Positions 22,873-36,058 of a stretch of DNA of 64,000 nucleotides are shown here, piece after piece. The stretch spans positions 32,668,373 to 32,732,372 of the forward strand of contig OY997649.1 of the NCBI GenBank assembly GCA_963921795.1. Reading direction: 5' to 3'. The translations under genes and the position numbers were made by a program. The stretch's first letter is position 1. Every line of letters begins with the position of its first letter. Source of the stretch: Nannobrachium achirus. Taxonomy: Eukaryota; Chordata; Actinopteri; Myctophiformes; Myctophidae. The notes beneath the pieces are model-generated. The model saw only the letters and a list, made by a program, of their open reading frames with translations. It was not told the DNA's origin and searched no databases.

Positions 22873-23254
22873 TTATTGTAGTTGTGATTGGAAAATGATA
22901 ACTTCACCCAAGACACCCCAGAACAGGATTAAGAAGCATACTGCAAAGCAATAAGTGCAATTCTTGTACTAATACAATAACTTCTTAAGAGGTCCACATT
23001 ACTGTACAGTATGCTGCCACATAACATTCTCTCTAAATACGTCTTTGTCTACTTTTTGAAGGCACTATATTTAAACCCATTCTGTACCGGTACACATTAA
23101 AGTGTATTACCCCTTCAGGCCGGAAACAATTTTTGTGTATTACAGTATGTACAGTATGTAGTACAGTCATTTTTGAAAAAAATATTTTAAGTTTTTCTGA
23201 TTCTTTTCTATGAAAGCCAAAGGTGTAAGCTATCAAATAGTTTTGGAATTTTGT
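22872..23254. other. No recognisable feature
   Basis: AT-rich spacer with two copies of ACAGTATGTA (about 23143 and 23153). No gene. Confidence 0.4.
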
Positions 23255-23489
23255 TGCGACCGTCAGGGAGCAGTTTACTATGAAAACCTCCACCGGCCGG
23301 CCGTCCGTCCGTCCGTCCGTCCGTCCGTCCGTCCGTCCGTCCGTCGGTCACACGTCACACGTCACACCTTTGCCCTGCTCATATCTCCGCATCAGTATGA
23401 CATCACACCACATGTGTACACAAACCTTTGTGTACGTTGCTGTGGCAACAGTCTGTTGTTGCTGGTTTGTTAGTGTACGTTAGCAACCA

Positions 23490-23606
23490 CCTTAGCAACC
23501 ATGGTTTTACCCTAGCAACCAACTGTTTACCCTAGCAACCAACTGTTTACCATAGCAACCATGTTTTTTTACCCTAGCAACCAACTGTTTACCATAGCAA
23601 CCAGAT
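23490..23606. repeat. TAGCAACC minisatellite
   Basis: Six or more copies of a roughly 20-bp unit around CCTAGCAACCAACTGTTTA, with variants CCATAGCAACCATG. Confidence 0.8.
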
Positions 23607-23706
23607 ACGCAGAGCAGGGATCTCCATATATGGGCATAAACAGGTGACATCACACTGATGTCAGATACTCAGAGCAGGGATTTCTCCATAATATATGGGC
23701 ATAAAA

Positions 23707-24125
23707 GGGATTCTGTTAGGGATCTCCATATATGGGCATAAAAGGGATTCTGTTAGGGATCTCCATATATGGGCATACAATGGATTCTGTTAGGGATCTC
23801 CATGTATGGGCATAAAAGGGATTCTGTTAGGGATCTCCATATATGGGCATAAAAGGGATTCTGTTAGGGATCTCCATATATGGGCATAAAAGGGATTCTG
23901 TTAGGGATCTCCATATATGGGCATAAAAGGGATTCTGTTAGGGATCTCCATATATGGGCATAAAAGGGATTCTGTTAGCTGTTAGTGATCTCCATATATG
24001 GGCATAAAAGGGATGCTGTTAGGGATCTCCATATATGGGCATAAAAGGGATTCTGTTAGGGATCTCCATATATGGGCATGAAAGGGATTCTGTTAGGGAT
24101 CTCCATATATGGGCATAAAAGGGAT
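23707..24125. repeat. 37-bp minisatellite carrying CArG-like boxes
   Basis: Eleven units, most spaced exactly 37 bp, with one 44-bp step caused by an extra CTGTTAG. Each unit combines GGGATTCTGTTAGGGAT with CTCCATATATGGGCATAAAA. The 10-mer CCATATATGG fits the serum response factor consensus CC(A/T)6GG. It is intact at 23726, 23763, 23837, 23874, 23911, 23948, 23992, 24029, 24066 and 24103, and altered at 23800 (CCATGTATGG). Further intact copies flank the array at 23624, 24171, 24344 and 24422, and CCAAATATGG lies at 24373. Confidence 0.92.
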
Positions 24126-24518
24126 TGTATCCCAGATGATGCCCTGTTAGGAGATCCACACTAACAGAATCCATATATGGTCCTACCGACAGCTGCTATA
24201 AGCCAACCCTGGCGATAAGGTCTGAGTCGAAGAAATGCTTCTTTCCTGGCAAGAATTGCCCCTTTATACTGTAGGGCTCGTTTGTGTATTGTATGACATC
24301 ACGCCACATCATCGGCTGAGGACTGTGTGATGTCATCATATCTCCATATATGGAGACATAAGTTGCTCATGCCCAAATATGGGCTGGTGAGGTCAGACTT
24401 AGTGTGATGCGTAGGTTATCTCCATATATGGAGATTCAACTTCAATGAGTAACCATGGCAAACTGTCAACTGCCCGTATGTCTTGATAATTGGTAAAACA
24501 AACTTTTGGCCTATTTGT

Positions 24519-24549
24519 GGAGATAAGCGACCAATGGTCGCTTATCTCC
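24519..24549. repeat. 31-bp perfect palindrome
   Basis: GGAGATAAGCGACCA, a single central A, then the exact complement. A half copy (GGGAGATAAGCGAC) marks the end of the related repeat at about 11682-11695. Confidence 0.9.
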
Positions 24550-24886
24550 CGATTAGGGAGTCTTACTGGTTTCTAACTGCTACAGAGGCTGAGTAATACG
24601 TTTTCCAGAAAAAACAGTGGGTAATTTTCAAATCAGACTTAGGTCTTTATAAGGCATTATTCAAATCGGACTTAGGCCTAAATGGGTTAAATGAAATAAG
24701 GCCCAGCATGATGGACAGATGCCTTGTAAAGTAAACGACTCCTACTAGTTGAGGTATTTATGTGCTTCATTTGCAGTTCCCTCAGGTTTGTCGTTGAGAG
24801 CAATGAGTCACAAGGGATATCACATTTTCCCATTCCACTCTGACAGAAACTTGATGAGACTTCAAACTACTTCTCGGACTGACAGG

Positions 24887-26312
24887 TAGGGATGGGTATC
24901 GTTAAGATTTTAGCGATTCCGATTCCGATTCCGGTTCTGCTTATCGATCCGGTTCCTTATCGATTCTCTTATCGATTCTCAGCCCCCTCGCCATGCAGGG
25001 GGCTGGTCAGAAATAGTGGCCAATGGTCTTTTCTACCTCCTCCACTCCTTATTCTCCTCCTGTCATTTTCTTCTTTTTCTAGTTTTTATTTATATTTTTC
25101 ACCCAAAAAAGCTCAATCCAACGTCCCGTTTTTGCAGTGCTCAGAATGTGAAGGCACAACTTATTTTTTTTACAGTGTAGCCCTAATATGGATATAATAT
25201 TGATGCCAGCTGATCATTCACTGAAAGGCCTAAAGTTAAAAATACATACTACTGTATATAGCCTATATTTGTAATTGCTGTGCCATTGCTGCTATGTCTG
25301 TGTCACTGTTAGAGCTGCATGATTATGGCAAAAACTTTATTTTAAAATTATGGCTACATATTGAGATAATTTATTTCAAATATTATTAAAAATATTATTA
25401 TTGAATAAATATTGTTTTAAAACGATTGTCTTAAAAGCTAAAATAAATAAGGTTGCATTTGTTGTTTTCAAGGTGAGAAATTTACCTTATGTCACAGTAG
25501 TCTGACTCTAGTCTATTCCTTTCAAATATTTAAGGGCAAAATATTACCTCATGACACTGTTCCTGTTGTTTGGGTTGTAAAACCTCTGTAAGGGACTTAA
25601 AATGTTAAATAATACATTTCTGTTGCTTAATGTACTTTGTGAAACTATCGGAGGATACTATAACGACTTTTAACGGGCTTCACCTGGACATGCATTGATT
25701 AATCCAGCGTGCGGACAGACACACAACGACACCACGCAAAGTGAACTGACTTTTTTTTTTTTCAACAACAGAGAAACGGGAGGTGGTTTTCCTTTGAAAC
25801 TGGCTAAAATAAAGGGACATTTAGGCTATAGGATGGCTTTTTCTGTACCTTGCAGCCTTGCAAGAGCTTTTGCAAAGCTGTTGCTTTCTGTTAAATGAAA
25901 GTGAAAGTAAACTCCTTCTGCATGGACCGTCTGGAGGCAGGAAAGCCTGGTGACACGATGCTTTTTTTTTTGCTCTTCTTCTTTTTTGAGACGACATTGA
26001 CAGACACAGGATTATGGAATATATCCGTACATTGCAAAGGTAACCAGCACCATCTGTATTATGTAGGCTGCCACTATAAAGTAGACTGCCTGCTACTTGT
26101 TATGTTTGCTTTAGTTAGTCACAGGACCAGAGCATCAGACAACATGTTGGCTGCTTCTAAACAAGGCAGCGCGTCGCGTGTGTGACGTGATGTCATCGCG
26201 CATATGCAGGAATCGATAGCAGAATCGTTAAGGACATTGGCTAACGATTCCATGGAACCGAACCACGGGCAACCGGTTCTCAACAAGAACCGGTTTTCGA
26301 TACCCATCCCTA
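24887..26312. mobile_element. Non-autonomous hAT, 1,426 bp
   Basis: The termini TAGGGATGGGTATCG and CGATACCCATCCCTA are inverted and flanked by an exact 8-bp duplication, CTGACAGG (24879-24886 and 26313-26320), the hAT signature. Sub-terminal CGATTC / GAATCG and CGGTTC / GAACCG motifs cluster at both ends and could be transposase-binding sites. I recognise no transposase domain in any frame, so it would depend on a protein made elsewhere. The two open frames at 25695-26185 appear fortuitous. Confidence 0.85.
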
Positions 26313-26338
26313 CTGACAGGTGGATAATGTGCATGTCA

Positions 26339-26392
26339 TAATTGGTGTGTGTGCGCGTGTGCGTGCGCACGCGTTCGCGCGCATGGCAAAGA
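26339..26392. repeat. Alternating GTGCGC tract
   Basis: An almost unbroken purine-pyrimidine alternation rich in CG steps (GTGTGCGCGTGTGCGTGCGC and onward). Potential Z-DNA. Confidence 0.7.
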
Positions 26393-26638
26393 GGAAAGGG
26401 TGGAGCTTTAAACCATTTGGAATTCAATCGGCACATTGCGTCAGCTTTTCATGGTCTGTTAAGTAACTTTGTCGCAGAAGAAAACAATTGCTGTTTATTG
26501 GGTTCCAGCTGTTGCTAAGCCACCATAAGAAGGCGAAGCAATGATGGTCTGTCTGTTGGCCATTAACAGAGATATCCATATGCCCGTTCCAGATGCCCAG
26601 TGTCTCTGCTACGCACTCATTATCTGCTCTCAGTTCAG

Positions 26639-27070
26639 GGGCGTCACAGGGGGGGAAAAGTAGGACTGAGTTACTAGGGCCCAAGGTGGAGGGGCCTTAA
26701 CTATTTTATACTTTAGCTATTGAAAAATAACAGATATAGAAGCTCACAGCGCGGCACTCGGTGCCACGCTGTGAGCTTGTAGATCTGCTATTTTTGAAAA
26801 AGTCGTGAAAATGTGTGCAAATCTTTGAATATGTGTATTTTTAAGCAAACATTTGTAACTCAAATTTTGTCCCTGGAACTAAATCATTTGAGATGGGGGT
26901 CCGTGGCTAAATACGTACCACCACTGACATAGAAACATAAACTTTGACGATTTTTCAAAAACAGCAGATCTACAAGCTCGCAGCACGGCACCTGTGAGCA
27001 TGTATATCTGCTATTTTTCAATAGTTAAAGCACAAAATGTGAGTGAATCCTTGTACCCAGGGCCCAGAAT
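26639..27070 (-). repeat. Dispersed repeat with two palindrome copies
   Basis: 26639-26900 is the inverted counterpart of 57920-58218 (shared CTAGGGCCCAAGGTGGAGGG and GGGGCGTCACAGGGG). It carries a palindrome at 26723-26795 (arms AAAAATAACAGATATAGAAG and complement, with mismatches). A second palindrome follows at 26957-27020 (AAAACAGCAGATCTACAAGC) in a second, partial copy of the surrounding repeat. Confidence 0.75.
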
Positions 27071-28980
<1,910 letters not shown>

Positions 28981-28989
28981 CGTATCTGG

Positions 28990-29570
28990 CTAGCCATGCT
29001 TTCCTCCCCTGCTGGGAGCTCCCGGTGTCAATGGCAGCGACCGTCCAGCCTCATTCTCATGGCTGCCATCTCACTCAGCCTTTGGTAGCCATACATCCCA
29101 TACAGAAGCTTGTTGGTCACATCCTGGTTGATTGTGTGCGAACAGACTCTACAGTCGCTGAGAAGAAGCTGAGCTTGATATGATGGGAGAGGTTGGACTA
29201 TGAGTGATTTCCTCACTTTAAGGTTGCATGAGCCCAGGTATTTGAAGTTAATTACTTATTTGAGGGCATTGCCTCCTGTTGTCATTAGAGGCAGATGGTC
29301 TGTGAGGGTGTTAGGTGTCAGGTGATGATAACCCTGCTTTTCTTGTCACACTGACATAACTCTGGTCGGGATCACCTGTACCTTCTCTACATGGTCAGAT
29401 AGCAAGGCTGTGAGGCAGATGTCATCTGTATACTAGTCTAGGTCTGTTAAGAGTAGTGAAGCCAAGTTCTTGCTCCCAAAGGGGCAAGGTCTATAATGAA
29501 GAGTAAGGGGCGAGGATGCAACACCTGTCAAACTCTCCAATATTGTCGTCTGGGGTCATCACCGTGGCTC
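28990..29570 (-). pseudogene. Decayed RTE-like LINE reverse transcriptase
   Basis: Read on the minus strand with frame changes, the segment keeps recognisable reverse transcriptase landmarks in the right order. A degenerate QGCILSPLLFII-like block (HPRPLLFIIDLAP) lies around 29490-29530. A mutated catalytic box (YTDDICL in place of YADD) lies around 29425-29445. Downstream comes a KLLYGMYGYQRLSEM-like segment (29060-29110) corresponding to the region after the palm. Stops and frameshifts interrupt it several times. It is far more diverged than the copy at 20244-22748 and cannot be functional. The evidence is motif order only; a translated search should confirm it. Confidence 0.6.
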
Positions 29571-29641
29571 TTTTACCCATGTACAGTCAGTACCAAGATT
29601 ATAGGCTGGGAGGTACACTGAGTCTTGACTCTTGAGTATCT

Positions 29642-29643
29642 GA

Positions 29644-29694
<51 letters not shown>
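29642..29694. repeat. (GAAA)n microsatellite
   Basis: Thirteen uninterrupted GAAA units immediately beyond the decayed LINE. Confidence 0.97.
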
Positions 29695-30098
29695 TTCAAC
29701 CACAGAGCTACTTGAGGGCTGTCAACAATGTAGGTAGCCTACTTTACACTATGTTTATTTAAATTAGTATTAGGATTTAGTAATTAGTATTTTCAATTGC
29801 TACTAAACCAAAAGAATACTGACTATGAACAGACTACATTGTGCAGGGGAATGGGTGTAGGCCTACTCTTTATATTTTTACATAACATATTTTCATATAG
29901 GCCAATATTAATAATGCAATTTATGAATGACATTTTATGTCATTGCATAAATCTAAATTGTAATTATTTCATAATAACTGCAGTAGAGTATTAATAGCCC
30001 TGAAACATGATGTGGTCATCATGTTACTTTCAGGTGTACAGTAGAGCTGGTAGGCCTACTTACAAAAGATAATGATAATGAATAGATTAAGCATTCTA
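29695..30098. other. No recognisable feature
   Basis: AT-rich flank of the large inverted-array element. Confidence 0.4.
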
Positions 30099-30156
30099 GT
30101 GGAGTCAGTAACGCCGAAAAATAAGCTGTTAACTTCAAGTCATGATGCAAAGGTCC

Positions 30157-31440
30157 CCTTTGGTATGGAAGTACCTTAGGGCCATAGGAAAGAATTTATC
30201 CAAAGAGACAAGTTAGATCACCCTTCATTTTCTTTTTATAGCCATTTAAAAAATGGCCGCCGACAATAAACCACTATTACACCAGACCCCATATCTTTGC
30301 TTCCGTTAGAGCTATAATAATAATATTCGTGTCAAAGTGTACATTTTTGGGGTCTCGGAATTCAACTAAACATGTTTCAAAGCAAAAAACCCAATACTTC
30401 ACTAATTAACATGACAGCGGGGGGTAAAATATGCAAATTTCATGAAAAATAACATGTTTTAACAGGGTAACTTACCCCCCCACCCCTCCCCCTAAACTTT
30501 GATTCACCTTTCCTTTGGTATGGAAGTACCTTAGGGCCATAGGAAACAATTTATCCAAAGAGACAATTTAGATCGCCCTTCATTTTCTATCTATAGCCAT
30601 TTTAAAAATGGCCGCCAACAATAAACCACTATTACACCAGACCCCATCTTTGCTTCTGTTAGAGCTATCATATTAATATTGGTGTCAAAGTGTACATTTT
30701 TGGGGTCTAGGAATTCAACTAAACAGGTTTCAATGCAAAAAAAACAATACGTCACTAATTAACATGACAGCGGGGGGTAAAATATGCAAATTTCATGAAA
30801 AAATAACTTACCCCCCCCCCCCCCCCCCCCACACCCCTCCCCCTAAACTTTGATTTACTTTTCCTTTGGTATGGGGCCATAGGAAAAAACTAATCCAAAG
30901 AGACAAGTTGGATCACCCTTCCTTTTTTTATATAGCCATTTTTTAAATGGCTGCCACAATTCAAAACAATACAGCAGAACCAATATATTTCCTTCTGTTA
31001 AAGCTATAATAATAATAATATTAGTGTCAAAGTGTACATTTTTGGGGTCTGGTAATCCAAGGTTTCAATGAAAACAACAATATCTTTCAACAGGAGTAAA
31101 ATATGCAAAGAAAAATACGTTTTAACAGGGTAACGTTCCATTTTCTCCCCCTTTGGCAATGAAGTAGGCTACCTTAGGGTAATACGAAAGAAATTATCCG
31201 AAGAGACAAATTAGATCACCCTTCATTTCTGAAATATACATGTTTAAAAAATAATGGCAGCCAACATTTACACTTACAGCAATACATCACAGCCTTTATC
31301 TTTGCTTCTGATAGAGATATCATTTCTGGGGTAAAGGAATCCAATTAAATTGGTTTCAAGACAACAACAAAAAAAAACAATAGTTTTCTCATTACACTCA
31401 AAATAGAGGTGAAATAATTATCACATGTCATTAACAATTA
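30157..31440 (+). repeat. Left array of the ~353-bp unit (four copies)
   Basis: Unit starts (CCTTTGG) at 30157, 30512, 30863 and 31149. The first two units are very similar over about 355 bp; the third lost a few bases and the fourth is shorter (about 290 bp) and clearly diverged, so decay increases inward. Each unit has a C-rich run before its end (20 C at 30811-30830), an AAAATGGC(C/T)GCC motif and AATTAACATGACAGCGGGG. Confidence 0.9.
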
Positions 31441-31470
31441 ACACATCATTTACTGATGCAAACTTGGACA

Positions 31471-31933
31471 CAGTGTTGTTTTTGACAGCAAATTTTGATT
31501 TAGTTTTAGTCATATAGTCATTTGAATAAAATCTCATTTAGTTTTAGTCATAATTTAGTCTCCTGAAAAGTTTTAGTTTTAGTCTAATTTTAGTCGACTA
31601 AATATCATAATAGATTTTATGGCGACTAAATCTACAGTTGATATAGTCAACTAAAATGTATTTTGGCAGGCCTTGATGGCATCGTAATGACTGATTTTAC
31701 ACTTGGTTGTGTGCTGAAAATAGCAGATCTAGCGCGAAGCGTCTTCTCCACTAGTCCCCCCCTAACGTTTTAGTCTAGTTTTTATTTTGTTGACGAAATT
31801 GTCAATATATTTAGTCTTAGTTTTAGTCATTCCAGCGTAGTTTTTATTTAGTTTTTATTTCGTTTTCGTCAGTGAAAAAAACGCAGTCGACACACATTTT
31901 TCGTCATAGTTTTAGTCAACGAAATCAACACTG
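31471..31933. mobile_element. hAT MITE, 463 bp
   Basis: The ends CAGTGTTG and CAACACTG are flanked by an exact 8-bp duplication CTTGGACA (31463-31470 and 31934-31941). The interior is built from TTTAGTTTTAGTC-like repeats. A palindrome half-copy (GAAAATAGCAGATCTAGCGC) sits inside at about 31716-31735. No coding capacity. Confidence 0.85.
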
Positions 31934-31941
31934 CTTGGACA

Positions 31942-33784
31942 CATCATCAGTGTTGTTTCCTGGAGTCACTGGGTGTTTTGGGTCCTGCAAGAGTCGGTCG
32001 GCCTCCTCAGGCGACCCGACTGAAGCTGATCAGACCTCGTTATGTATCCAAGTGGCATGCTTCTGTCCCCACTGCTCTCCCCTCTTAACACCCAAGGGGC
32101 CAAACTCGTTCAGTAACGAGTTAAGGCCACTAGAGGTCGCTCTGCCAAAAGGAGTTGTCTCGTTCCTCAACGAGACAATAAAGGGTTAACTGTGCAGTGT
32201 GCTGCGCGCTTCTTGTGTTCCCTGTGAAAGACCCTATAATAGTCCATACGTCACACCGTGGCTCGCAGAGAGAGAGAATGGCGCGACTAGGCTGCATTGA
32301 TTTCCATTCTAGGCTGAAACATAAAAAGGGCTTTATCTATGAATGAGGTGCAAAGAACGCCAGGGAAGCAGAGATCTGATTGTTTTCACGGCGACACTTT
32401 ACCGCGATGGTCGGCCCCGGTTTGGATTTTAGTTTCGCGAGCGTTTGTAAACAAATGGATGTTCTTCCTCAATCGTCAGTGGACACTCACGTGCACACGC
32501 ACGAAGCTTCCGAGGCTCTTCAAAATAAAGCCTGAGTGAACGGCGGCAGCAGCAACAGCTAGAAATGTTAGAAACCGTGGCTTCCCATGTGTTAATCTGG
32601 AGGCCTTTTCTGCTGCATGTCTCTTTTTTGTTGGCAACTGTTATGCACAGTGGCGTAGCTGTGCTTACGGAGTGACTGGCAAATTCCAAATGGACAGATT
32701 ATGTCAGGTCTCAATCTGGACTGGGTGATGTGTGGTGGAATTTTCAGCTGCCTCTCCAGGTCAACTGTCATCACTCAGTCTCGGGCTGTGGAGAGCAAAC
32801 CAGCAGAGCAGTTCTTTGGTGTTTTCTCTGGCCTTTTCCCTTCCTTGACACAGTGAATGGCGTTAGCTGTGACTTGGGAGTATTGGATGCCCTTGATGCC
32901 CTTGCTGATTGCTTAAGCAAAGGATTCAGGACCTGGTCAGAAAAGAAACCGGCCCTCAGGCCTCACCCAGCGCATTGGAGCAGCTGCTCAGGATATGTTC
33001 AGGATATGTACCTGTGTGCTCAGGATGTGTACTGCAGATCTTCCTGTGCCCGTGCCACAAACTCCTCCCCGACTGAGCTGAAACAAAGCCTGAGTTTGTT
33101 GGTGTTCCTTCACAGCCCGATTTTGCTTAGGCTGCGTGGCAATCCCAGCCATCTTCATTCAGCCATCAGATCATAGATGAGTAGAGGCCTGAGGATTTTT
33201 GGGTGCATTTCATGCTGGTAGGCTAGGCACAGGCCTTGAATCTTCCAGGGAGCCCCCTCCAGGTCAGCACTGGTTGCCTTGATGGAATCTCTTGTCATTC
33301 AGAGTGCGGTTGAAGACATTTCCAAGGCTCATGCACCGGCTTCTCTATGACTGATGGGATTTGGTGTTCTCCCAGACTGAAGCAAATTTGTCTATGACAT
33401 TCCCCTTCTTTTGGATAATTTTCCCTTACCAGGTATATTCCAGCACATGCCATTGCTCACAGTCTTGGACCATCCAAGGAAATGGCACTGCCAGCATTCC
33501 ATGCTTTAATGGGGAGCAACACAGCCTTTGGCAAGGGCAAGAAGACAGTCTGTGTGGCAGTCCTTGCCTGAACTCACCTTACCTCTTCAGCTGCTCTCTG
33601 GCCCTAGCCCCACCACTGAGATGATCTCCACCCACACACCCATTCTCTAGAAATGTCTCCAGAAGCTGTATGGTGTTTCCGGGGACGACATTAGGACTGT
33701 GTCCTAATGCTCTACTCTCCCTCTTCCTTCACAAAGGAAGATACTTTGATCACATGTCACCAAGCAGTGATACACTTCATTGGA
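31942..33784. other. Core of the inverted-array element, unassigned
   Basis: The only non-array DNA between the two arms besides the hAT MITE. It contains an inverted pair AACTCGTTCAGTAACGAGTT (32103-32122) and CTCGTTCCTCAACGAG (32159-32174), a GCAGAGAGAGAGA stretch and two open frames on the plus strand (32730-33176, 148 codons; 33361-33624). I recognise no transposase, helicase or RNA in any frame. Base composition is less AT-biased than the arms, so a decayed gene is possible. Confidence 0.4.
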
Positions 33785-34085
33785 AGTGCAAGACAGACTG
33801 TATTATTGTAGCTCTAACAGAAGCAAAGATATGGGTTCTGGTGTAATAGTGGTTTATTGTCGGCGGCCATTTTTAAAATGGCTATAAATAGAAAATGAAG
33901 GGTGATCTAACTTGTCTCTTTGGATTAGTTTTTTCCTATGGCCCTAGGGTACTTCCATTCCAAAGGAAAAGTAAATCAAAGTTTAGGGGGAGGAGTGGGG
34001 GGACAAGTTACCCTGTTAAAACATATAATTTTGGATGAAATATGCATATTTTACCCCCCCCCCCCCCCCCCCGCTGTCATGTTAA

Positions 34086-34582
34086 CTCATTAAAAGCCAA
34101 CCCCGCGATGTCGCGGGAAAAGTAATAGAGTATCTATAGTGCCATCCACGCGATGTCGCGGGAAAAGTAATATATTACTGTAACGGCGAGTAAAAATACC
34201 TAGTACAATGGCCGACGCTCCGGAGACGAAATCCGCGCTGATTTGTCATCATCACGGCTCCACGAGCACACAATAGTCATCCCATAACATTGAGGTGGAC
34301 GGCCGATCTCATCTTTAATGTCCATTATCTCAAAACTACACTTTAGAAGCTAGGATGGAGGCAGATGCTCGCTTATTTTACACAGTTATAAAAGCTCCCG
34401 GTCGGCCATTACACAACTCCACGTGGACACGCATCGGTTCCGGCGCACGATCCGATGACGTCAGACCGGAAGTACTTCCGGTCTAGACTTCTGGCCTTCA
34501 AAATAAGACAGCGGCCGTTAATGGGGCCGGGAGGGGGCACTCTGGACCCCCTAATCCGTTAATGTCCTGGGCTCAGAATGAG
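34086..34582. mobile_element. piggyBac-like MITE inside an array unit
   Basis: Flanked by TTAA on both sides (34082-34085 and 34583-34586), with short inverted ends CTCATT and AATGAG. It interrupts CATGTTAATTAGTGAA, which sibling units carry uninterrupted, so the empty site is known. Two copies of GCGATGTCGCGGGAAAAGTA lie near the left end. About 497 bp, non-coding. Confidence 0.8.
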
Positions 34583-36058
34583 TTAATTAGTGAAGTATTG
34601 GGTTTTTAGCATTGAAACCTGTTAAGTTGAATTCCTAGACCCCAAAAATGTTATTTATTATTATTATTATTATAGCTATTATAGCTCTACAGAAGCCAAG
34701 TTGGGGTCTGTTGTAATAGTGGTTTATTGTTGGCGGCCATTTTTTAAATGGCTATAGATAGAAATTGAAGGGTGATCTAAATTGTCTCTTTGGATAAATT
34801 GTTTCCTATGGCCCTAAGGTACTTCCATACCAAAGGAAAGGTGAATCAAAGTTTAGGGGGAAGGGTGGGGGGGTAAGTTACCCTGTTAAAACGTGTTATT
34901 TTTCATGAAATTTGCATATTTTCCCCCCCGCTGTCATGTTAATTAGTGAATTATTGGGTTTTTAGCATTGAAACCCGTTTAGTTGAATTCCTAGACCCCA
35001 AAAATGTACACTTTGACACCAATATTATTATTTTAGCTCTACAGATGCCAAGTCGGGGTCTGTTGTAATAGTGGTTTATTGTTGGCGGCCATTTTTAAAA
35101 TGGCTATAGATAGAAATTGAAGGGTGATCTAAATTGTCTCTTTGGATAAATTGTTTCCTATGGCCCTAAGGTACTTCCATACCAAAGGAAAGGTGAATCA
35201 AAGTTTAGGGGGAAGGGTGGGGGGGGTAAGTTACCCTGTTAAAACGTGTTATTTTTCATGAAATTTGCATATTTTCCCCCCCGCTGTCATGTTAATTAGT
35301 GAATTATTGGGTTTTTAGCATTGAAACCTGTTTAGTTGAATTCCTAGACCCCAAAAATATACACTTTGACACCAATATTATTATTTTAGCTCTACAGATG
35401 CCAAGTCGGGGTCTGTTGTAATAGTGGTTTATTGTTGGCGGCCATTTTTAAAATGGCTATAGATAGAAAATGAAGGGTGATCTAAATTGTCTCTTTGGAT
35501 AAATTGTTTCCTATGGCCCCAAGGTACTTCCCTACCAAAGGAAAGGTGAATCAAAGTTTAGGGGGAGGGGTGGGGGGGGTAAGTTACCCTGTTAAAACGT
35601 GTTATTTTTCATGAAATTTGCATATTTTACCCCCGCTGTCATGTTAATTAGTGAAGTATTGGGTTTTTAGCATTGAAACCTGTTTAGTTGAATTCCTAGA
35701 CCCCAAAAATGTACACTTTGACACCAATATTATTATTAAAGCTCTAACAGAAGCAAAGTTGGGGTCTGTTGTAGGGATGTCAGCGGTTAACCGGTTAACC
35801 GGTTGGCCGACCGTTAAGAAATGACCGGTTATGCTTAACGGTTAAACGGTTTTCATTTCAATAATAATGAGATCGCATACTCGCATTGTCCTGGTCTTGT
35901 ATAGTGTTGTTTGACTAACAGACACTGAGAGGCGCAAGAGAGTAGTTTATCCAAGATAACATGGGAGAATGAATGATCATTTCCGCCTTTCAGCACTGGA
36001 GCAAGATGCACGGAATGTAAAGCGCGAGTGACAAGTCAGCGAGACGAGAGCGTACAAA

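Larger units (their letters stand above)
23255..24575 (+). repeat. Composite dispersed repeat (long form)
   Basis: Begins TTGCGACCGTCAGG, runs through a (CCGT)n block (about 23297-23345), a TAGCAACC minisatellite, a 37-bp minisatellite and scattered CCATATATGG copies, and ends CCCGATTAGGGAGTCTTAC. It shares both ends with the 611-bp repeat at 11660-12270 in opposite orientation, so one family has gained or lost internal tandem blocks. It has no coding capacity. Confidence 0.65.

Noticed and set aside
23707..24125. CRISPR-like regular array
   Set aside because: The 37-bp units are contiguous and nearly identical with no unique spacers, and the DNA is vertebrate; it is a minisatellite.
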